Shown: positions 12,301-21,207, numbered from the stretch's first letter. The stretch is DNA of 64,000 nt from Debaryomyces hansenii CBS767 (GCF_000006445.2 NC_006049.2:744001-808000); one strand, 5' to 3'. The notes: generated by a model from the letters alone, not told the origin. Numbers and translations are program-made.

Positions 12301-13831
12301 AAAGCAAAGAGAAGAGGAGTTACAAAAGAAATTGAACAAATTTAAAGCCATACCAATAGTGGCATCAAAACCTATTGTTGAAATTTATGATAACATTGAA
12401 GACGTAGTAGATGTTAATGATGAGACTGATTTAGATAAGAAAAACTTAAAAAGATTACAGAAAAAAACTTCAAGTCAGGAACCTAGTTCAGGGAAGGTTC
12501 TGCCTATTATGAAAGACTCTACATCTTATAAAAACGACGAGGGAAAGGTCACTCCATATAAGAATAGAGAAAGTGACAAGAATAAGGATTCTAAAAACCT
12601 TGATATACCACAGCCTGAAAAGAACTCTCTACTAAAATCATTAACAAACTTCTGGGCCGATAGGTCTGCTACATTATGGGATCCCTTGGAGTATCCATTG
12701 GATTCTAGTGAGCATACATTTGCCGATTCAGATGTTATAGTAAGGGAAGATGAACCGAGTTCGCTAGTAGCTTTCTGTTTGTCGTCGCATGATTATAAAC
12801 AGAAGATCAAATTAATGGGAGAGAATATTACAGACGAAAACATCGAAATTAATGAATCCAATAACAAAAAGTTCAAGAATTTCACTAAAATTGAAAAGAA
12901 GTTCAAGACAAATTATAGCAGTGGAGCTAAGCTAAACGAATTTGAGAGTATTATGATCAAGAATAAGTCGAATCACTTAAAATACCAATATTTAGATGGT
13001 AATACTAACTTATCTTGTAAAATCTTTTACTCGGAGCAATTTGATGCATTCCGTAAAGCTTGTGGAAATGACGAGACGTTTATTCAGAGTTTATCTCGTT
13101 GTGTCAAGTGGAATTCCAGTGGAGGGAAGAGTGGATCTAATTTCTTGAAGACACTCGATGCCAGGTATATCCTTAAAGAGCTTTCAAAGTCGGAGCTCGA
13201 GTCCTTTGTGTCCATTGCCCCCTTCTACTTCAAGTACATTTCGCAGTCGATGTTTCACACCCTCACTACGGCTGTGGCTAAGATCTTTGGCTTCTACCAA
13301 ATCCAGATCAAAAATACCATCACGGGAAAGACGTTTAAGATGGACTTCCTCATCATGGAGAATCTCTTCTATAACCACAACACTACCCGTATCTTCGATC
13401 TCAAGGGGTCTATGAGAAACAGACATGTTAAACAAACAGGAGAGGAGAACGAAGTTCTCCTCGACGAAAACATGATCGAGTACATCTACGAATCGCCCGT
13501 GTTCGTCAAAGAACACCTGAAAAAATTGCTCCGGGGCTCATTATTCAACGACACTTCGTTTCTCTCAGCCATGGACGTCATGGACTATTCGTTGATCATC
13601 GGCATTGACGATTCGTCGAAGAAACTCTACATAGGTATAATAGACTGGTTAAGAACTTTTACGTGGGACAAAAAGGTTGAAAATTGGGTTAAGGGAAACA
13701 ACCTAATTGGAGGCGGTAAAAAAGGCAAAGATCCTACAATTGTTACCCCTAAACAGTACAGAACCAGATTCAGGGAGGCTATGGAGAGATACATATTGGA
13801 AGTCCCTGATTTTTGGTACGAAGGAAAATAA
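6347..13831 (+). CDS. FAB1: Phosphatidylinositol-3-phosphate 5-kinase
   Basis: This 2494-residue enzyme makes PI(3,5)P2 on the vacuole and endosome membrane (PIKfyve family). A FYVE zinc finger lies near residues 450-530 (RRKHHCRFCG core) and binds PI3P. A TCP-1/GroEL-like domain lies near 1090-1370. Paired CxxC motifs of the family's Cys-rich segment follow near 1545-1610 (RTCDECGD, CCKICDYSS). The PIP-kinase domain occupies about 2190-2494, with IFDLKGSMRNRHV, MDVMDYSLIIGID and GIIDWLRTFTWDKK. It ends with the family-type PKQYRTRFREAMERYI. The long Ser/Asn-rich linkers are normal for fungal Fab1. The start is the first ATG of an open frame. GC content and codon choice change abruptly inside the kinase domain (13180-13650). 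Confidence 0.96.
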   Translation: MERTLSYREDTECRLFSNNSDDEIGCDQQDQDSLDDFVSFPTIPDPDQEHSKTLTKIFSKTLRKVTSNATHLVQNYSSPKSRTASRSSYHDRFPESPVRMPILTTTAVIQPEADKISQMTMDNVSTMSSRLSRVSSPAIETSSVTPQIRVSGLKSTENVSKSPSNSDLMGIPGMSNNSRDDILHPNISNQQPMHIRSSVARTDVPKVKSDNKSLRLSSMKAPQLSHLSMNNSATSSVISISAIASTDKGETPINTRKSIHKALQSTPSIASNAMGYNNVNNNSTNSISQKEKQKILQNRISSIFNNLPNDIELSEDSASDLETINNVSMSRSTSDANIASMDIHDNLLAGEKEDKSPISHRSQNVQEYSPTPVAFSNSKNMHDRTNKKKGSSNIPGLLLGNAKSIINSNIAGSVVSSASSIVTPRSKNKKKKKPRKSSENPLKNGGIPKQYWMNDSFVSDCLNCFKQFSAFRRKHHCRFCGQIYCSDCTLFISYSRHKEERKMGKKSEKKHFNDKLRVCKGCYNDVIVYLSDDSTSSSSNSDNDLDSAIFEENETQEDTTTPQHQLSRIRSLSISSRRDSLINEANIKNANKSFINKDYKSILDKPNNSITEYPSNDDADYSINGRKQSYPANIDHNNMKPYIKQAPQMAIPATRKGEAVEIPIPKSSYTNSILSHSNNIGGDASALSPSNEPLGYNTTSWFKNYTHLKNYKLPSSSESRPNSFNSHMYNSFLGKRKGSRYNKPSTDQSDYHSLKTRSRRTDVFQLNDIDTETSNEEDEGNHEDIESENEDEQVMSLYSSLNHIDSNNSTTTSALSPRQPVSHTLILSNTVVPTLGEFPTMFANEKLFQRNFAKGNTKSSPLISKLFQNSTSSIGSGTITNSNDSHSNNGQSSFPFLDEKPSDNLRSHERAHASLLRMRSRRKSKSVRNVLILTHNNNKLQGLDTSLLQGQSPVSTPTSPRPMSQSSSNMASNLTKGLSNDDTPTFMANSKPNLSASSVPVLSGSSPMQLISPSISKNDPNHGNDKSLLNRTADSSYADIEDTASIRKDILSMNDMHNTDLKPKELIYKDYLDSIMKQCLEDCEIKEDQERWCKALKRVLSYISYIKLTDTIDIRQYVKIKKILGGTIEETNVIDGMFATKNIDSKRMSSKIENPKIALLMFPLEYLKQKELFISLRIVHSQQSVYITNLVSRLVALEPDIIIVGDSVCGLAEKLLIEANITVISNTKPQVIERISRYTKANIFQSINDLFFKKGSLGTCEMFEVRKYLYQDVVKSFIFFIGGDIESGFTIALRGGEENVLNSVKYTAETLILGVLNSKFEISLLENHAISILDKNKEPSDADLAIQEIQEIDDERNSNYLGEHNACEVIMDNLEVKQYVKLFSERKLSVSPAVIVKLPTALVNTITSYKNFFDFFKKDQQIQSLDLQKDIDQDWLNELNLDIDIARLPNDKKDLINILKYASGFNLNVLTNEFQSRARIWSNCMSFPSYQLYPVFHKSIHFLHSTVSIKYATPCSGPSTVVIDYYTDNDKCLGLFLDQIFRDSLRTCDECGDSLLNHYKTYVHGNVKLDVIIEKYENVFNEDLQERNQRLMWSCCKICDYSSPITTMNDETYYISVGKFLELCFGAENVVLTDSGCNHDFFKQHIRYFALKDSVIRMEYSEIDTYEVVVPKKQLEYLPDIDIKLKLETFNQIQTKSTEFFQSVFNRLNRVKVDTFDKADDGIQKIEELKTKLDEQIDSIKSKTLEIYNSTLSTVHLPLNPILRELQELGVIWDNEFNEFEKSFLPTENEITKITQFHLKKFLMDKYNSESQNKETGLGDTMKKSEETKDESTDGTETDTEVDTGTKIMNKDKNILEDSIQEDRGGFPDSSLNKEKTKEIGKMIPSSLYGQSNVVDKINRMEALLESERKAQDKDAKSLNKKNVSSNSKASQVSTASGGDKQPTAEDQSTIEEHPVVQELPPNKVSQIANFFNQMNFDQISMEFRKQREEELQKKLNKFKAIPIVASKPIVEIYDNIEDVVDVNDETDLDKKNLKRLQKKTSSQEPSSGKVLPIMKDSTSYKNDEGKVTPYKNRESDKNKDSKNLDIPQPEKNSLLKSLTNFWADRSATLWDPLEYPLDSSEHTFADSDVIVREDEPSSLVAFCLSSHDYKQKIKLMGENITDENIEINESNNKKFKNFTKIEKKFKTNYSSGAKLNEFESIMIKNKSNHLKYQYLDGNTNLSCKIFYSEQFDAFRKACGNDETFIQSLSRCVKWNSSGGKSGSNFLKTLDARYILKELSKSELESFVSIAPFYFKYISQSMFHTLTTAVAKIFGFYQIQIKNTITGKTFKMDFLIMENLFYNHNTTRIFDLKGSMRNRHVKQTGEENEVLLDENMIEYIYESPVFVKEHLKKLLRGSLFNDTSFLSAMDVMDYSLIIGIDDSSKKLYIGIIDWLRTFTWDKKVENWVKGNNLIGGGKKGKDPTIVTPKQYRTRFREAMERYILEVPDFWYEGK

Positions 13832-13938
13832 TTTTTCAAATCGCGTCATTACCAATAACGTGCTGTACAGCCGTGTAAAAATAATCTGATCAAAAATTGG
13901 CACCTTTAGCATAACGTTCAGGAGGAATATACGAACAT

Positions 13939-13945
13939 CGGGTAA
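13939..13945 (+). promoter_or_regulatory. Reb1-type site upstream of the RIM9-like gene
   Basis: CGGGTAA is the core recognised by the general regulatory factor Reb1. It lies about 150 bp before the ATG at 14097, in the 265-bp gap after FAB1. Assignment rests on motif and position alone. Confidence 0.35.
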
Positions 13946-14096
13946 TTCCTTGACATTTAATATAGTAAGAAGTGATTTATAAGTTATATACAATCTAATA
14001 AAGAAAATATCGAATCAATCAGATAGTTTCAAGAAACAATATTATTCAAATCAACTATAGTCGAAATATAAACAATCGCTACACTCGTTATCTACT

Positions 14097-15716
14097 ATGG
14101 CGTTCCACTTGAGTTTTAACTCAATATCTTTCATTTTGATGTTAGTGACAGTCGTTTTTTTAATCTTGTCGTGTATCACGTCGCCGGTATCGTCGTTCGG
14201 TTTAGGTAGCACTTCAAGTTACAATTATGGGATATTTGGGTACTGCCAGAGCTCGGGATCATGTTCGAGTTCAAGTTATCCCTATGTACTCAGCAAGATT
14301 GATAAATCGGCTGGTTGGCTTTTGGCGCCTTCTACGAGAGATACATTGGCTAAGGTGTTCATAGTTTGTCCTATTGCTGCCGGAATTTCATTTATTTGCT
14401 TAGTGTTTATTTTGTTATCTCATTTTTTGTCGACAGGGATGATTATTTTGACACTTGTTTTGAATATTTTGAGTTTTATTGCGACCGCTATAATTTGTGT
14501 TATAGTGATTATTACGTTCCATCCGTTCGTTGCGTGGGCTGGATGGATTCTTGTGGGTGCTGCTGCTGCAAGTTTGATTTCAATCGCGTTAATGATTGCA
14601 ACATTATTCCACAGAAGACCAAATGTCGATGATGATAAGGATACTGAGGATGTTGATCTCACTAAATTTGACAATGACTTTAATACAGCTGGTGGAATCA
14701 GACTTACTAATTCTCATGATGAAACGAGCTCACTTAGTAAGGATTATCAATTCAAGGTCCAAAGACCAGCCCAACAAAATGTAATGGGATCCAGTATGAG
14801 TAGTTCTAGCGTTTATGAATCGCCTCAATTAGCACACGATTTTACCATGCAAAACAAACAATCTAGTGCATCACTTAACGGTGGTCAAGGTAAGAAACCA
14901 TACTACGACGATGCTGGTGTTAATTTGGTAAACGGTCCAAATACCCCTATTCAAACTAGACAGCAGATGGCTCCAAATGTCGTACCAACAATTGCAACCC
15001 CAACCATGAATGACGCGCCTATGTCTACCGTCCCCCAATTGCCTTATCCTTCCAATAACTCGCCCTTGAACAAGCCGGCCTATAATCCAACTGACTTGAG
15101 TGTCTTTGAGCATCACCCAGTTGTTGAGGGACATAAACCTTTTACTGAACTTGCGGATGATGGCGGTATGAACCAACACCAGTTTCATAGATCTGATGAG
15201 ATTGATTCAGACGTGGATTCAGACTTTACGAGTGTCTCGCAAAGGGCTATTAATCCGAAGTATAACCCTAATCAATCTGAGCAACCTTCCTATGGACAGT
15301 ATCCACAACTGCAACATTATCAACCCCAATCTCAGCAAAATCAAACATCAATGCCACCACCAAATTCCCAACAACAATATTACTCTCCTCAACCACAATT
15401 TTATCCACAAGGTCAAGCACCAAGTGCTAGGGCTGCTCCTGCTCCTGTCCAAAAGAGGCCAACCGTGTCAGATAATGTTTTATCAAATAACCCGGATTTT
15501 TCGTTGGGCTTAGGAGGGGCTAGACGTAAGGGAGGTTATCCAAATAGATCTGCTGGTCCTAGACCTCTTGGGAATATGCCTCCTGGTGGAAGACCTGTAG
15601 CTAACAGGCCTCCTCCTAATAGGTATAATCAACCACAGCTGTCGTTCCCTCAACAAAACGCTAGAATCAGTGATAGGCCAACAGCTTCTAAAGACAGTCC
15701 GTATGGAATGATCTGA
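14097..15716 (+). CDS. RIM9: PalI/RIM9-family pH-sensing membrane protein
   Basis: In this family the protein helps the pH sensor Rim21/PalH reach the plasma membrane, so Rim101 is activated at alkaline pH. The first 170 residues hold four hydrophobic segments: about 8-30, 86-108, 113-137 and 145-168. Between the first two is an extracytosolic loop with GIFGYC and LSKIDKSAGWLLAPSTRD, as in SUR7/PalI proteins. The remaining 370 residues are a low-complexity cytosolic tail rich in Pro, Gln, Asn and Ser, which is the fungal PalI layout. RIM9 and longer PalI-like paralogues have similar membrane domains, so orthology within the family is less certain than the family. It is convergent with TLG2. 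An ENA pump gene, a known Rim101 output, lies 13 kb away. Confidence 0.82.
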   Translation: MAFHLSFNSISFILMLVTVVFLILSCITSPVSSFGLGSTSSYNYGIFGYCQSSGSCSSSSYPYVLSKIDKSAGWLLAPSTRDTLAKVFIVCPIAAGISFICLVFILLSHFLSTGMIILTLVLNILSFIATAIICVIVIITFHPFVAWAGWILVGAAAASLISIALMIATLFHRRPNVDDDKDTEDVDLTKFDNDFNTAGGIRLTNSHDETSSLSKDYQFKVQRPAQQNVMGSSMSSSSVYESPQLAHDFTMQNKQSSASLNGGQGKKPYYDDAGVNLVNGPNTPIQTRQQMAPNVVPTIATPTMNDAPMSTVPQLPYPSNNSPLNKPAYNPTDLSVFEHHPVVEGHKPFTELADDGGMNQHQFHRSDEIDSDVDSDFTSVSQRAINPKYNPNQSEQPSYGQYPQLQHYQPQSQQNQTSMPPPNSQQQYYSPQPQFYPQGQAPSARAAPAPVQKRPTVSDNVLSNNPDFSLGLGGARRKGGYPNRSAGPRPLGNMPPGGRPVANRPPPNRYNQPQLSFPQQNARISDRPTASKDSPYGMI

Positions 15717-15928
15717 ACTATTAATTTCAATTCTTATCTCTGTTTTCTTACGTTTTGTTAGGTTAGATTCGTCTAACTATTTTTTATTTTTAAGTTCCTT
15801 TGTATTATTAGATTCTTTCAAAATAGAGTTTAATATACTTATAACGTATGTTGAAGTATATTACCTTATATTGAAGCGGGCTTATATAGTTATTCCATTT
15901 ATATAAACTAAAATACACATTATCTATA

Positions 15929-17059
15929 TTATATGACCTTGTAATATAGACTATCGTCCACGTCAGCATTTGAATTTCCTTCGGCATTTACATTCTTTGA
16001 TCCTGTTTTTGAATCCTCAGGATTATTTATAGTGGGTCTATCTTCAGGGTTACTATCCGGAGCTGGTTTCTCAATTACTTTTGTTTTACCATGCGGTTTC
16101 ACTAGGACAATAATGAATAATGCAAACACAACTAAAGACAACAAAAATATTAATTTGCACTTTGTTGTTCTTTTTTGGTACCCTTGAGCTTTTATCAATT
16201 CTTTGTCCGAACTTTTCAAATCTTGTGCAGTGTTTGCTATATTATAATCAATTCTATCTAGTACACTTCCCTGATCAATGACCATGCTTTCCATCTCTTT
16301 GAAAATAGTAGATATTTCCAAAATTCCCATCGCGAGCTTTGAAATCTCTCGTTCCCTAGCCTGAAGAAACTGTGAATTTGATGAATGTATTTGAGTTTGC
16401 TGGAGAATTTGTTTAGAATAATTTTCAATATTTCGGGACTCTTCTTCATTCTCAATTAAATTAAATTGGTCATTATTCGAGTCATTTATCAAGGTATCTG
16501 TTTCGTCCTCATCATCCTTCAAAAACTTTATGTAATTATTTTGCAAATTTCTGAAGATTAATGAACTTTCCTGGATCTTCAATGCATAATTCTTCTTGAA
16601 TGATTCAATGATTGATATCTCATTATTGGAATAATCTAAATTTAATCTGCCGTGGTTCTTCTGTAAGAATTCAAACTTCTTAATTAACACATAAGAGCTT
16701 TCAAATTTCTTTGTTATATCATAGTTTAAATTCTCGATCTTATTTTCAATTGCTTGTTTCTCATTATAATTAGTTATTAGTAATTTTTTATACAACGAAT
16801 TCAACTCGCTAGTTTTTCCTTTAATTTGTAACAAATTATCATCTATTTCTCTTGATATATCAAATATCGATGGCGGTAAGTTTTTCATTTCTATAGAGTC
16901 ATTGTTATCTTGATATCTTTGCCTCCTATCACTTCTTCTAGATTCAATCAAACCTTCTTCTTCTTCCTCTAAAGATTCAAACCGCCTGTCATTTCGCAGA
17001 ATACTACGTGGAACAGTACGACGGTACGACAAAAATAAGTTTGTTCTATCTCTAAACAT
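15929..17059 (-). CDS. TLG2: Syntaxin-16-type t-SNARE of the TGN/endosome
   Basis: This 376-residue Qa-SNARE drives fusion of vesicles at the trans-Golgi network and early endosomes. The N-terminal peptide MFRDRTNLFLSYRRT matches the Vps45-binding peptide of Tlg2. A three-helix N-terminal domain follows. The SNARE motif is near residues 225-285 with the zero-layer Gln in MVIDQGSVLDRIDYN. A single transmembrane segment is near 300-320 (LIFLLSLVVFALFIIVLV). About 50 hydrophilic lumenal residues follow, as in yeast Tlg2. An in-frame TTG codon lies three codons upstream, but the ATG at 17059 gives the conserved N-terminus and is chosen. The gene is tandem with the arrestin gene. Confidence 0.94.
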   Translation of the reverse strand: MFRDRTNLFLSYRRTVPRSILRNDRRFESLEEEEEGLIESRRSDRRQRYQDNNDSIEMKNLPPSIFDISREIDDNLLQIKGKTSELNSLYKKLLITNYNEKQAIENKIENLNYDITKKFESSYVLIKKFEFLQKNHGRLNLDYSNNEISIIESFKKNYALKIQESSLIFRNLQNNYIKFLKDDEDETDTLINDSNNDQFNLIENEEESRNIENYSKQILQQTQIHSSNSQFLQAREREISKLAMGILEISTIFKEMESMVIDQGSVLDRIDYNIANTAQDLKSSDKELIKAQGYQKRTTKCKLIFLLSLVVFALFIIVLVKPHGKTKVIEKPAPDSNPEDRPTINNPEDSKTGSKNVNAEGNSNADVDDSLYYKVI

Positions 17060-17194
17060 TACTATCAATTCGTTACTATTAGAATCTGCTCCTTATCCAT
17101 TCAACTTCCATAACATTTCTACAACATTGTTCGATACTGTATATAATGATATATGTCTTTTTCTATTCTATACTATGTATATATTGCAAAATTA

Positions 17195-19669
17195 TCACTT
17201 CTTGTCCTTAGATTTCTTCAGCAAGAAAGGAACATTTATATTTAAACTTGATGTCGTTTTCTTTGGGTAACTCGACCCCAATAAAGCTGCATTCCTATCT
17301 GATGCACTACTGGATGGTTTGGTTATGCTTGTGCTTGAGTTATTATGGTTAAGTAATAGATGAGGAGGTAAATCATGGGCTTTGAGGCCCGGCGAAGATG
17401 AAACAGGTGTATTTGATGATGATGAAGCGCCGCTATTATTACCATTATTCTGGATACTCTTCTTAGATGAAGTTCTAGATAAATTTTTTGGAGATGAAGA
17501 TAATGCAGCAAGGTTTGATGATGAGACATTACGAGAATTCGAAGGGGACGAATTCAATGAAGATCCCCTTGAGCTTGAGGATAATCCCTTCAAATTTAAG
17601 TTACTTGAACCTCTAGAAAGAATCAGTCTACCCTTCAGACTTGTGTTATTCGTAGGTGAGCTCGAATCTGCAACTTTTCTATTCACTTCAGATAGATTAA
17701 TGTTCGATCCTGGTAAAGGTGGTTCATACGCTGGTGATAATGCATCTTCATTGGCATCTGAGCGCATTGCTTGGGTATAAGATGGTACCCTAGACAAAGC
17801 TCTCGAATCTAAATTCGATTCTGAATTTACTCTAGACAAATGAATTGGAGGAGACGTGAGGCCTGGGCTTTGAAGCGGTATATTTGATGCTGGTGGAGAA
17901 GAAGTGCTTAACGGTGACCTCGATCTAGTAAAATAGTCACCTTGACTATTATTTTCACCTATGTTAAAAACTGGTCTACTTCTGGAAGAACTTCCTGGAG
18001 TTTGAGCTGAATTTGGGGTCGAATCATCCCCATGCTCTTGAAGTTGTCTTTGAAGGCTCAATGCTCTTAAGTTTTCATTTAACTGAACACTGTCCAAGGG
18101 AGACATCGAAAATTGGTCTCGTACATCACCCTGGTCTCGTGCATCACCCTGGTCTCGATTTCCGTTAGGAAGATAATTGCTGTATCTTGGAGTCGATGAT
18201 CCTGAATTAATTGGTGATTCAACAGGTGAGATATCAGACCATAATTTATCATAAATATGCTGCTCATACACAGGGGGAGCCATCAACCCATTGAATGAAG
18301 TATAAGAATTTGGATTGGATGTTAATCTATTGTCATTTAAATTTTCATTATTAGGAGAAGAGTTCAATGACCTTAAGCTAGTATGACTACCATTATTCGA
18401 CGAGAATAGTAACTCTTCGTCGTAATTAGAATTTTCATTTCCTGAGTCACGACTACGTGCATCATCATCCAGATCAACATATTTCGCTTTAATAGACACG
18501 AAAGGTGAAATAAATAGTTGAACTGGCAACGATGCCCTTAACTCGGAGACATGATTATCAGGATTAATTAACCCAATAGTAAACTTCAATTTATGACGAA
18601 CCTTGATGAAATTTTGAATATCACAATCTTGAGTACATTTGGATAAGCTATCAGGAACTTTTAAATAATTGTCAACTTCCCATTTGTCCATCTGGAATTC
18701 AGGATCATTTTCATTTGGTTGAGAAATGGTTTTCGATACCACTACTCTTTCCTCTGAGTGTGCTGGAGGTAAATATCCTACGCACGATGAATATTCAACC
18801 AACTGGATTTTAATGTCACCCAACCGTAAACCTTTCAATAAAGGAACGAGCATAAAACTAATAGGAATGTTGGATCCAATGGCAATAGCTTTGGATGGAA
18901 CATTCAATGAATATTCAACTTTTTTGGGCCACGTATTGTCAACTGCCACTGTTTCAGAAAGCTCTACGGCATCTGTCGTTAAAGTTCTCAATACCCTTAA
19001 GTGTTTTTTAGTAACCATTTTGTTGTGGAATTTACCCCTATCAATTGTAGCTTCTAATTTATAAACAACCGATGCACCACGTAAGCCTTCAACCGATTCG
19101 GGCATATCCCCGGGCAACACCGCACTGAATGGAAATTCATAGTTTCCCTGAACCAATATATGGTTGGATTTAGAGCTAGTAAGACTTGAAGTTGAATCTG
19201 AATGGGTCAATGACGGAAAACTTGAGTTGGTTAAGTTGCTAGATGATTTCGATCTTTTTGAATATCCCAAATTCTTCAACCCCGTGCTAGAATGGTTTGG
19301 CGATCTGCTTAATCCTATTGGATTAGTGGAATTCGAGTTTTCATACATATTGCTTAAGTACAGATTGATTTCCATATCATCCCAGCTATGCTCATAAAGC
19401 TTTTTTTCAAACCTATACGGCTTACCCAGACCACCTCTAGCACTATTCATCGAGTCGATGCTATTTATTCTTAATGTAGAATATAACCTTAAAGACAACC
19501 TCTTCACTGTTAACGGCTCGTTAACAGATAAAGCGATCTTCCCTGCCAATAATACGGAGGCTGCATCATGTTCAGTACCTTTCAAGACCAATATATCGTG
19601 GTCAAGATTTTTTAGTCTGATATCAAACAACGATGCTTGTTTAAAATTGCTTGTTTGCTTCTTACCCAT
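17195..19669 (-). CDS. ROD1: Alpha-arrestin, ROD1/ROG3 type ubiquitin-ligase adaptor
   Basis: This 824-residue adaptor should bring the Rsp5 ubiquitin ligase to plasma-membrane transporters to trigger their endocytosis. The N-terminal arrestin domain starts LFDIRLKNLDHDILVLKG. It contains NYEFPFSAVLPG and the KKHLRVLRTLTTDAVELSE block shared with Rod1/Rog3. The arrestin C domain runs to about residue 390 (LPVQLFISPFVSIKAKY). The Ser/Asn-rich tail has PY-type motifs APPVYEQH (PPVY) and a weaker SPAYEPPLP, plus LSRVPSYTQAMRSD as in Rod1. An 18-bp in-frame tandem repeat encodes RDQGD units (18114-18158). Rod1 and Rog3 cannot be told apart here. Saccharomyces members are controlled by Snf1 phosphorylation; the Ser-rich tail is compatible with that. 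Confidence 0.87.
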   Translation of the reverse strand: MGKKQTSNFKQASLFDIRLKNLDHDILVLKGTEHDAASVLLAGKIALSVNEPLTVKRLSLRLYSTLRINSIDSMNSARGGLGKPYRFEKKLYEHSWDDMEINLYLSNMYENSNSTNPIGLSRSPNHSSTGLKNLGYSKRSKSSSNLTNSSFPSLTHSDSTSSLTSSKSNHILVQGNYEFPFSAVLPGDMPESVEGLRGASVVYKLEATIDRGKFHNKMVTKKHLRVLRTLTTDAVELSETVAVDNTWPKKVEYSLNVPSKAIAIGSNIPISFMLVPLLKGLRLGDIKIQLVEYSSCVGYLPPAHSEERVVVSKTISQPNENDPEFQMDKWEVDNYLKVPDSLSKCTQDCDIQNFIKVRHKLKFTIGLINPDNHVSELRASLPVQLFISPFVSIKAKYVDLDDDARSRDSGNENSNYDEELLFSSNNGSHTSLRSLNSSPNNENLNDNRLTSNPNSYTSFNGLMAPPVYEQHIYDKLWSDISPVESPINSGSSTPRYSNYLPNGNRDQGDARDQGDVRDQFSMSPLDSVQLNENLRALSLQRQLQEHGDDSTPNSAQTPGSSSRSRPVFNIGENNSQGDYFTRSRSPLSTSSPPASNIPLQSPGLTSPPIHLSRVNSESNLDSRALSRVPSYTQAMRSDANEDALSPAYEPPLPGSNINLSEVNRKVADSSSPTNNTSLKGRLILSRGSSNLNLKGLSSSSRGSSLNSSPSNSRNVSSSNLAALSSSPKNLSRTSSKKSIQNNGNNSGASSSSNTPVSSSPGLKAHDLPPHLLLNHNNSSTSITKPSSSASDRNAALLGSSYPKKTTSSLNINVPFLLKKSKDKK
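18114..18158 (-). repeat. 18-bp tandem repeat inside the arrestin gene
   Basis: Two 18-bp units (18114-18131, 18132-18149) differ at one base, and a 9-bp partial third copy follows (18150-18158). They encode consecutive RDQGD-type units in the disordered tail, and copy-number change would keep the frame. Confidence 0.85.
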
Positions 19670-19729
19670 ATTATGTTTATTAGATTATTTTCTCCCATAG
19701 GTTAATAATTGATAACTTATTTATCATCC

Positions 19730-19749
19730 AAGTCCCTTTCAAGGGACTT
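19730..19749. repeat. Perfect inverted repeat upstream of ROD1
   Basis: AAGTCCCTT, a TC spacer and AAGGGACTT form a 20-bp dyad located 61-80 bp upstream of the ROD1 ATG. A two-base loop is too tight for a good RNA hairpin, so a site for a dimeric DNA-binding protein is the simpler reading. Confidence 0.8.
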
Positions 19750-19763
19750 TCAAGTTCGATTTG

Positions 19764-19771
19764 TCACGTGA
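19764..19771. promoter_or_regulatory. Cbf1-type TCACGTGA site
   Basis: The fully palindromic octamer TCACGTGA lies about 95 bp upstream of the ROD1 ATG. The same octamer occurs in two other divergent intergenic regions here (54595-54602 and 62368-62375). Confidence 0.5.
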
Positions 19772-21207
19772 TAGGATTATTCGGAAAAATTTCTTTTCTA
19801 TTTTATCCGGATTGGGAAATTGAAAGATCTTCGGAAAAACTGGCCCTGCACTCTTCAGACTTTCAACATTCGATTGCTAAGCTACATGCTATCACATTAT
19901 TATGTTCTACACGTCTACAACTCACTAGATGCTAAATAGGTGTATTATTTGTCTGTGAGATACTAAGAGTCATATCTCAAATTCAAAATACCGTGTACCA
20001 CGATTTTTTTCTAATGTTAGATAAGGGATATCACATCACAGCCCTATCATACTAGTTAATGCGCCATTTGTCAAAGATAGTGGAATATTTTTTCGCTCGT
20101 GTTATTATTGAAATGTCTGCACAGAATTCAAGACTGTAATAGTGAAGAGCCAATAGATTTATATTTTTGTGTAAGGTTCTAAAAAGATTGCAAAACTAAT
20201 GCCTTACGCGTGAACAGAACCAGAAGTATTCTCTAGAACCAATACTATTTAAGAATCATTAGTATTCTTTTCGGCATTATTGTACTTCAAGTCATTATTC
20301 ATAAAGCTCTTCAATATATTGGTTAATTTGATAAGCAAATTTTATTCTACAAGAAAATTGATCATGATTGAATAGGCTCAACATGTATTAGAATACGAAA
20401 AATATCAATATAATGCTTGGCCAGAAAACTTGACCCTTAGTTCTATTGTGTTCTCGTAGTTGATTCATATATGGCATTTCTAGCTTGGTCTCTTAATAAC
20501 AATAGTATATATGAAAGACCCGTCAATTTTCCTCTATAAAATAAGCCTGCAAGCATCAATGTACCTTTTGAGTCGGTAATGTACTTAGCAAGCCCCCTGA
20601 ACTATGCCTATTTTGATATCGTCAATTGGTCTGGAATTGTTGCAATCTATTTTAGGATTACCTCCCAATACACTTGCAGAAACATCACGTGCGCGGCAAA
20701 AAATTGCAAAAAAGAGAGCATCAGCCAGCCATTTTGACCAGCTACAGGAGAGTATTAGTTGTTTTAAACCAGCTTCTAACTAAGGACCAGACTCGCTTAA
20801 GGATGAATATGTCTAAAAAGGTACCTTTCAAAGTTTATTGAACAATTATGAAATTTTAGAAGGCTGGATTAATAATCTATTAAGATATATATAAATATCC
20901 ATCTTGTTCACTTCTAATTACCGATAACTATTTTTTCTAAGTTAGTCTCAAGTCACTAATTTATAACTGTATATTTTGACAGTACTTTCGATAGTACCAA
21001 CGCTATTCAATTAATCAGCGTTTGAGCATTAATACAGTGGATTCATTAAATTGAAGATTCACATACAACTCACCCTAGTCGATCATTTATCATTGTTCTT
21101 GTTGTTTCTTCATTTCATTTCTTTAAATAAGATATCTAACTCCAGGTTATTATATTTTATGTGTCATAATAGTAAATTGCATTTTCCAAGTCACCTCCGT
21201 TCAAATT

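Larger units (their letters stand above)
19670..21207. promoter_or_regulatory. 1.5 kb ROD1/AMN1 divergent intergenic region
   Basis: No convincing gene, tRNA or mobile element is present in this unusually long gap. Near ROD1 there is a perfect inverted repeat with 9-bp arms and a 2-nt spacer at 19730-19749. A palindromic Cbf1-type TCACGTGA is at 19764-19771. A CACGTG E-box is at 20686-20691 and a 7-bp inverted repeat at 20241-20266. An ATG at 21159 opens a frame that overlaps the AMN1 start in another frame. The length suggests complex control of AMN1, ROD1 or both. Confidence 0.55.
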
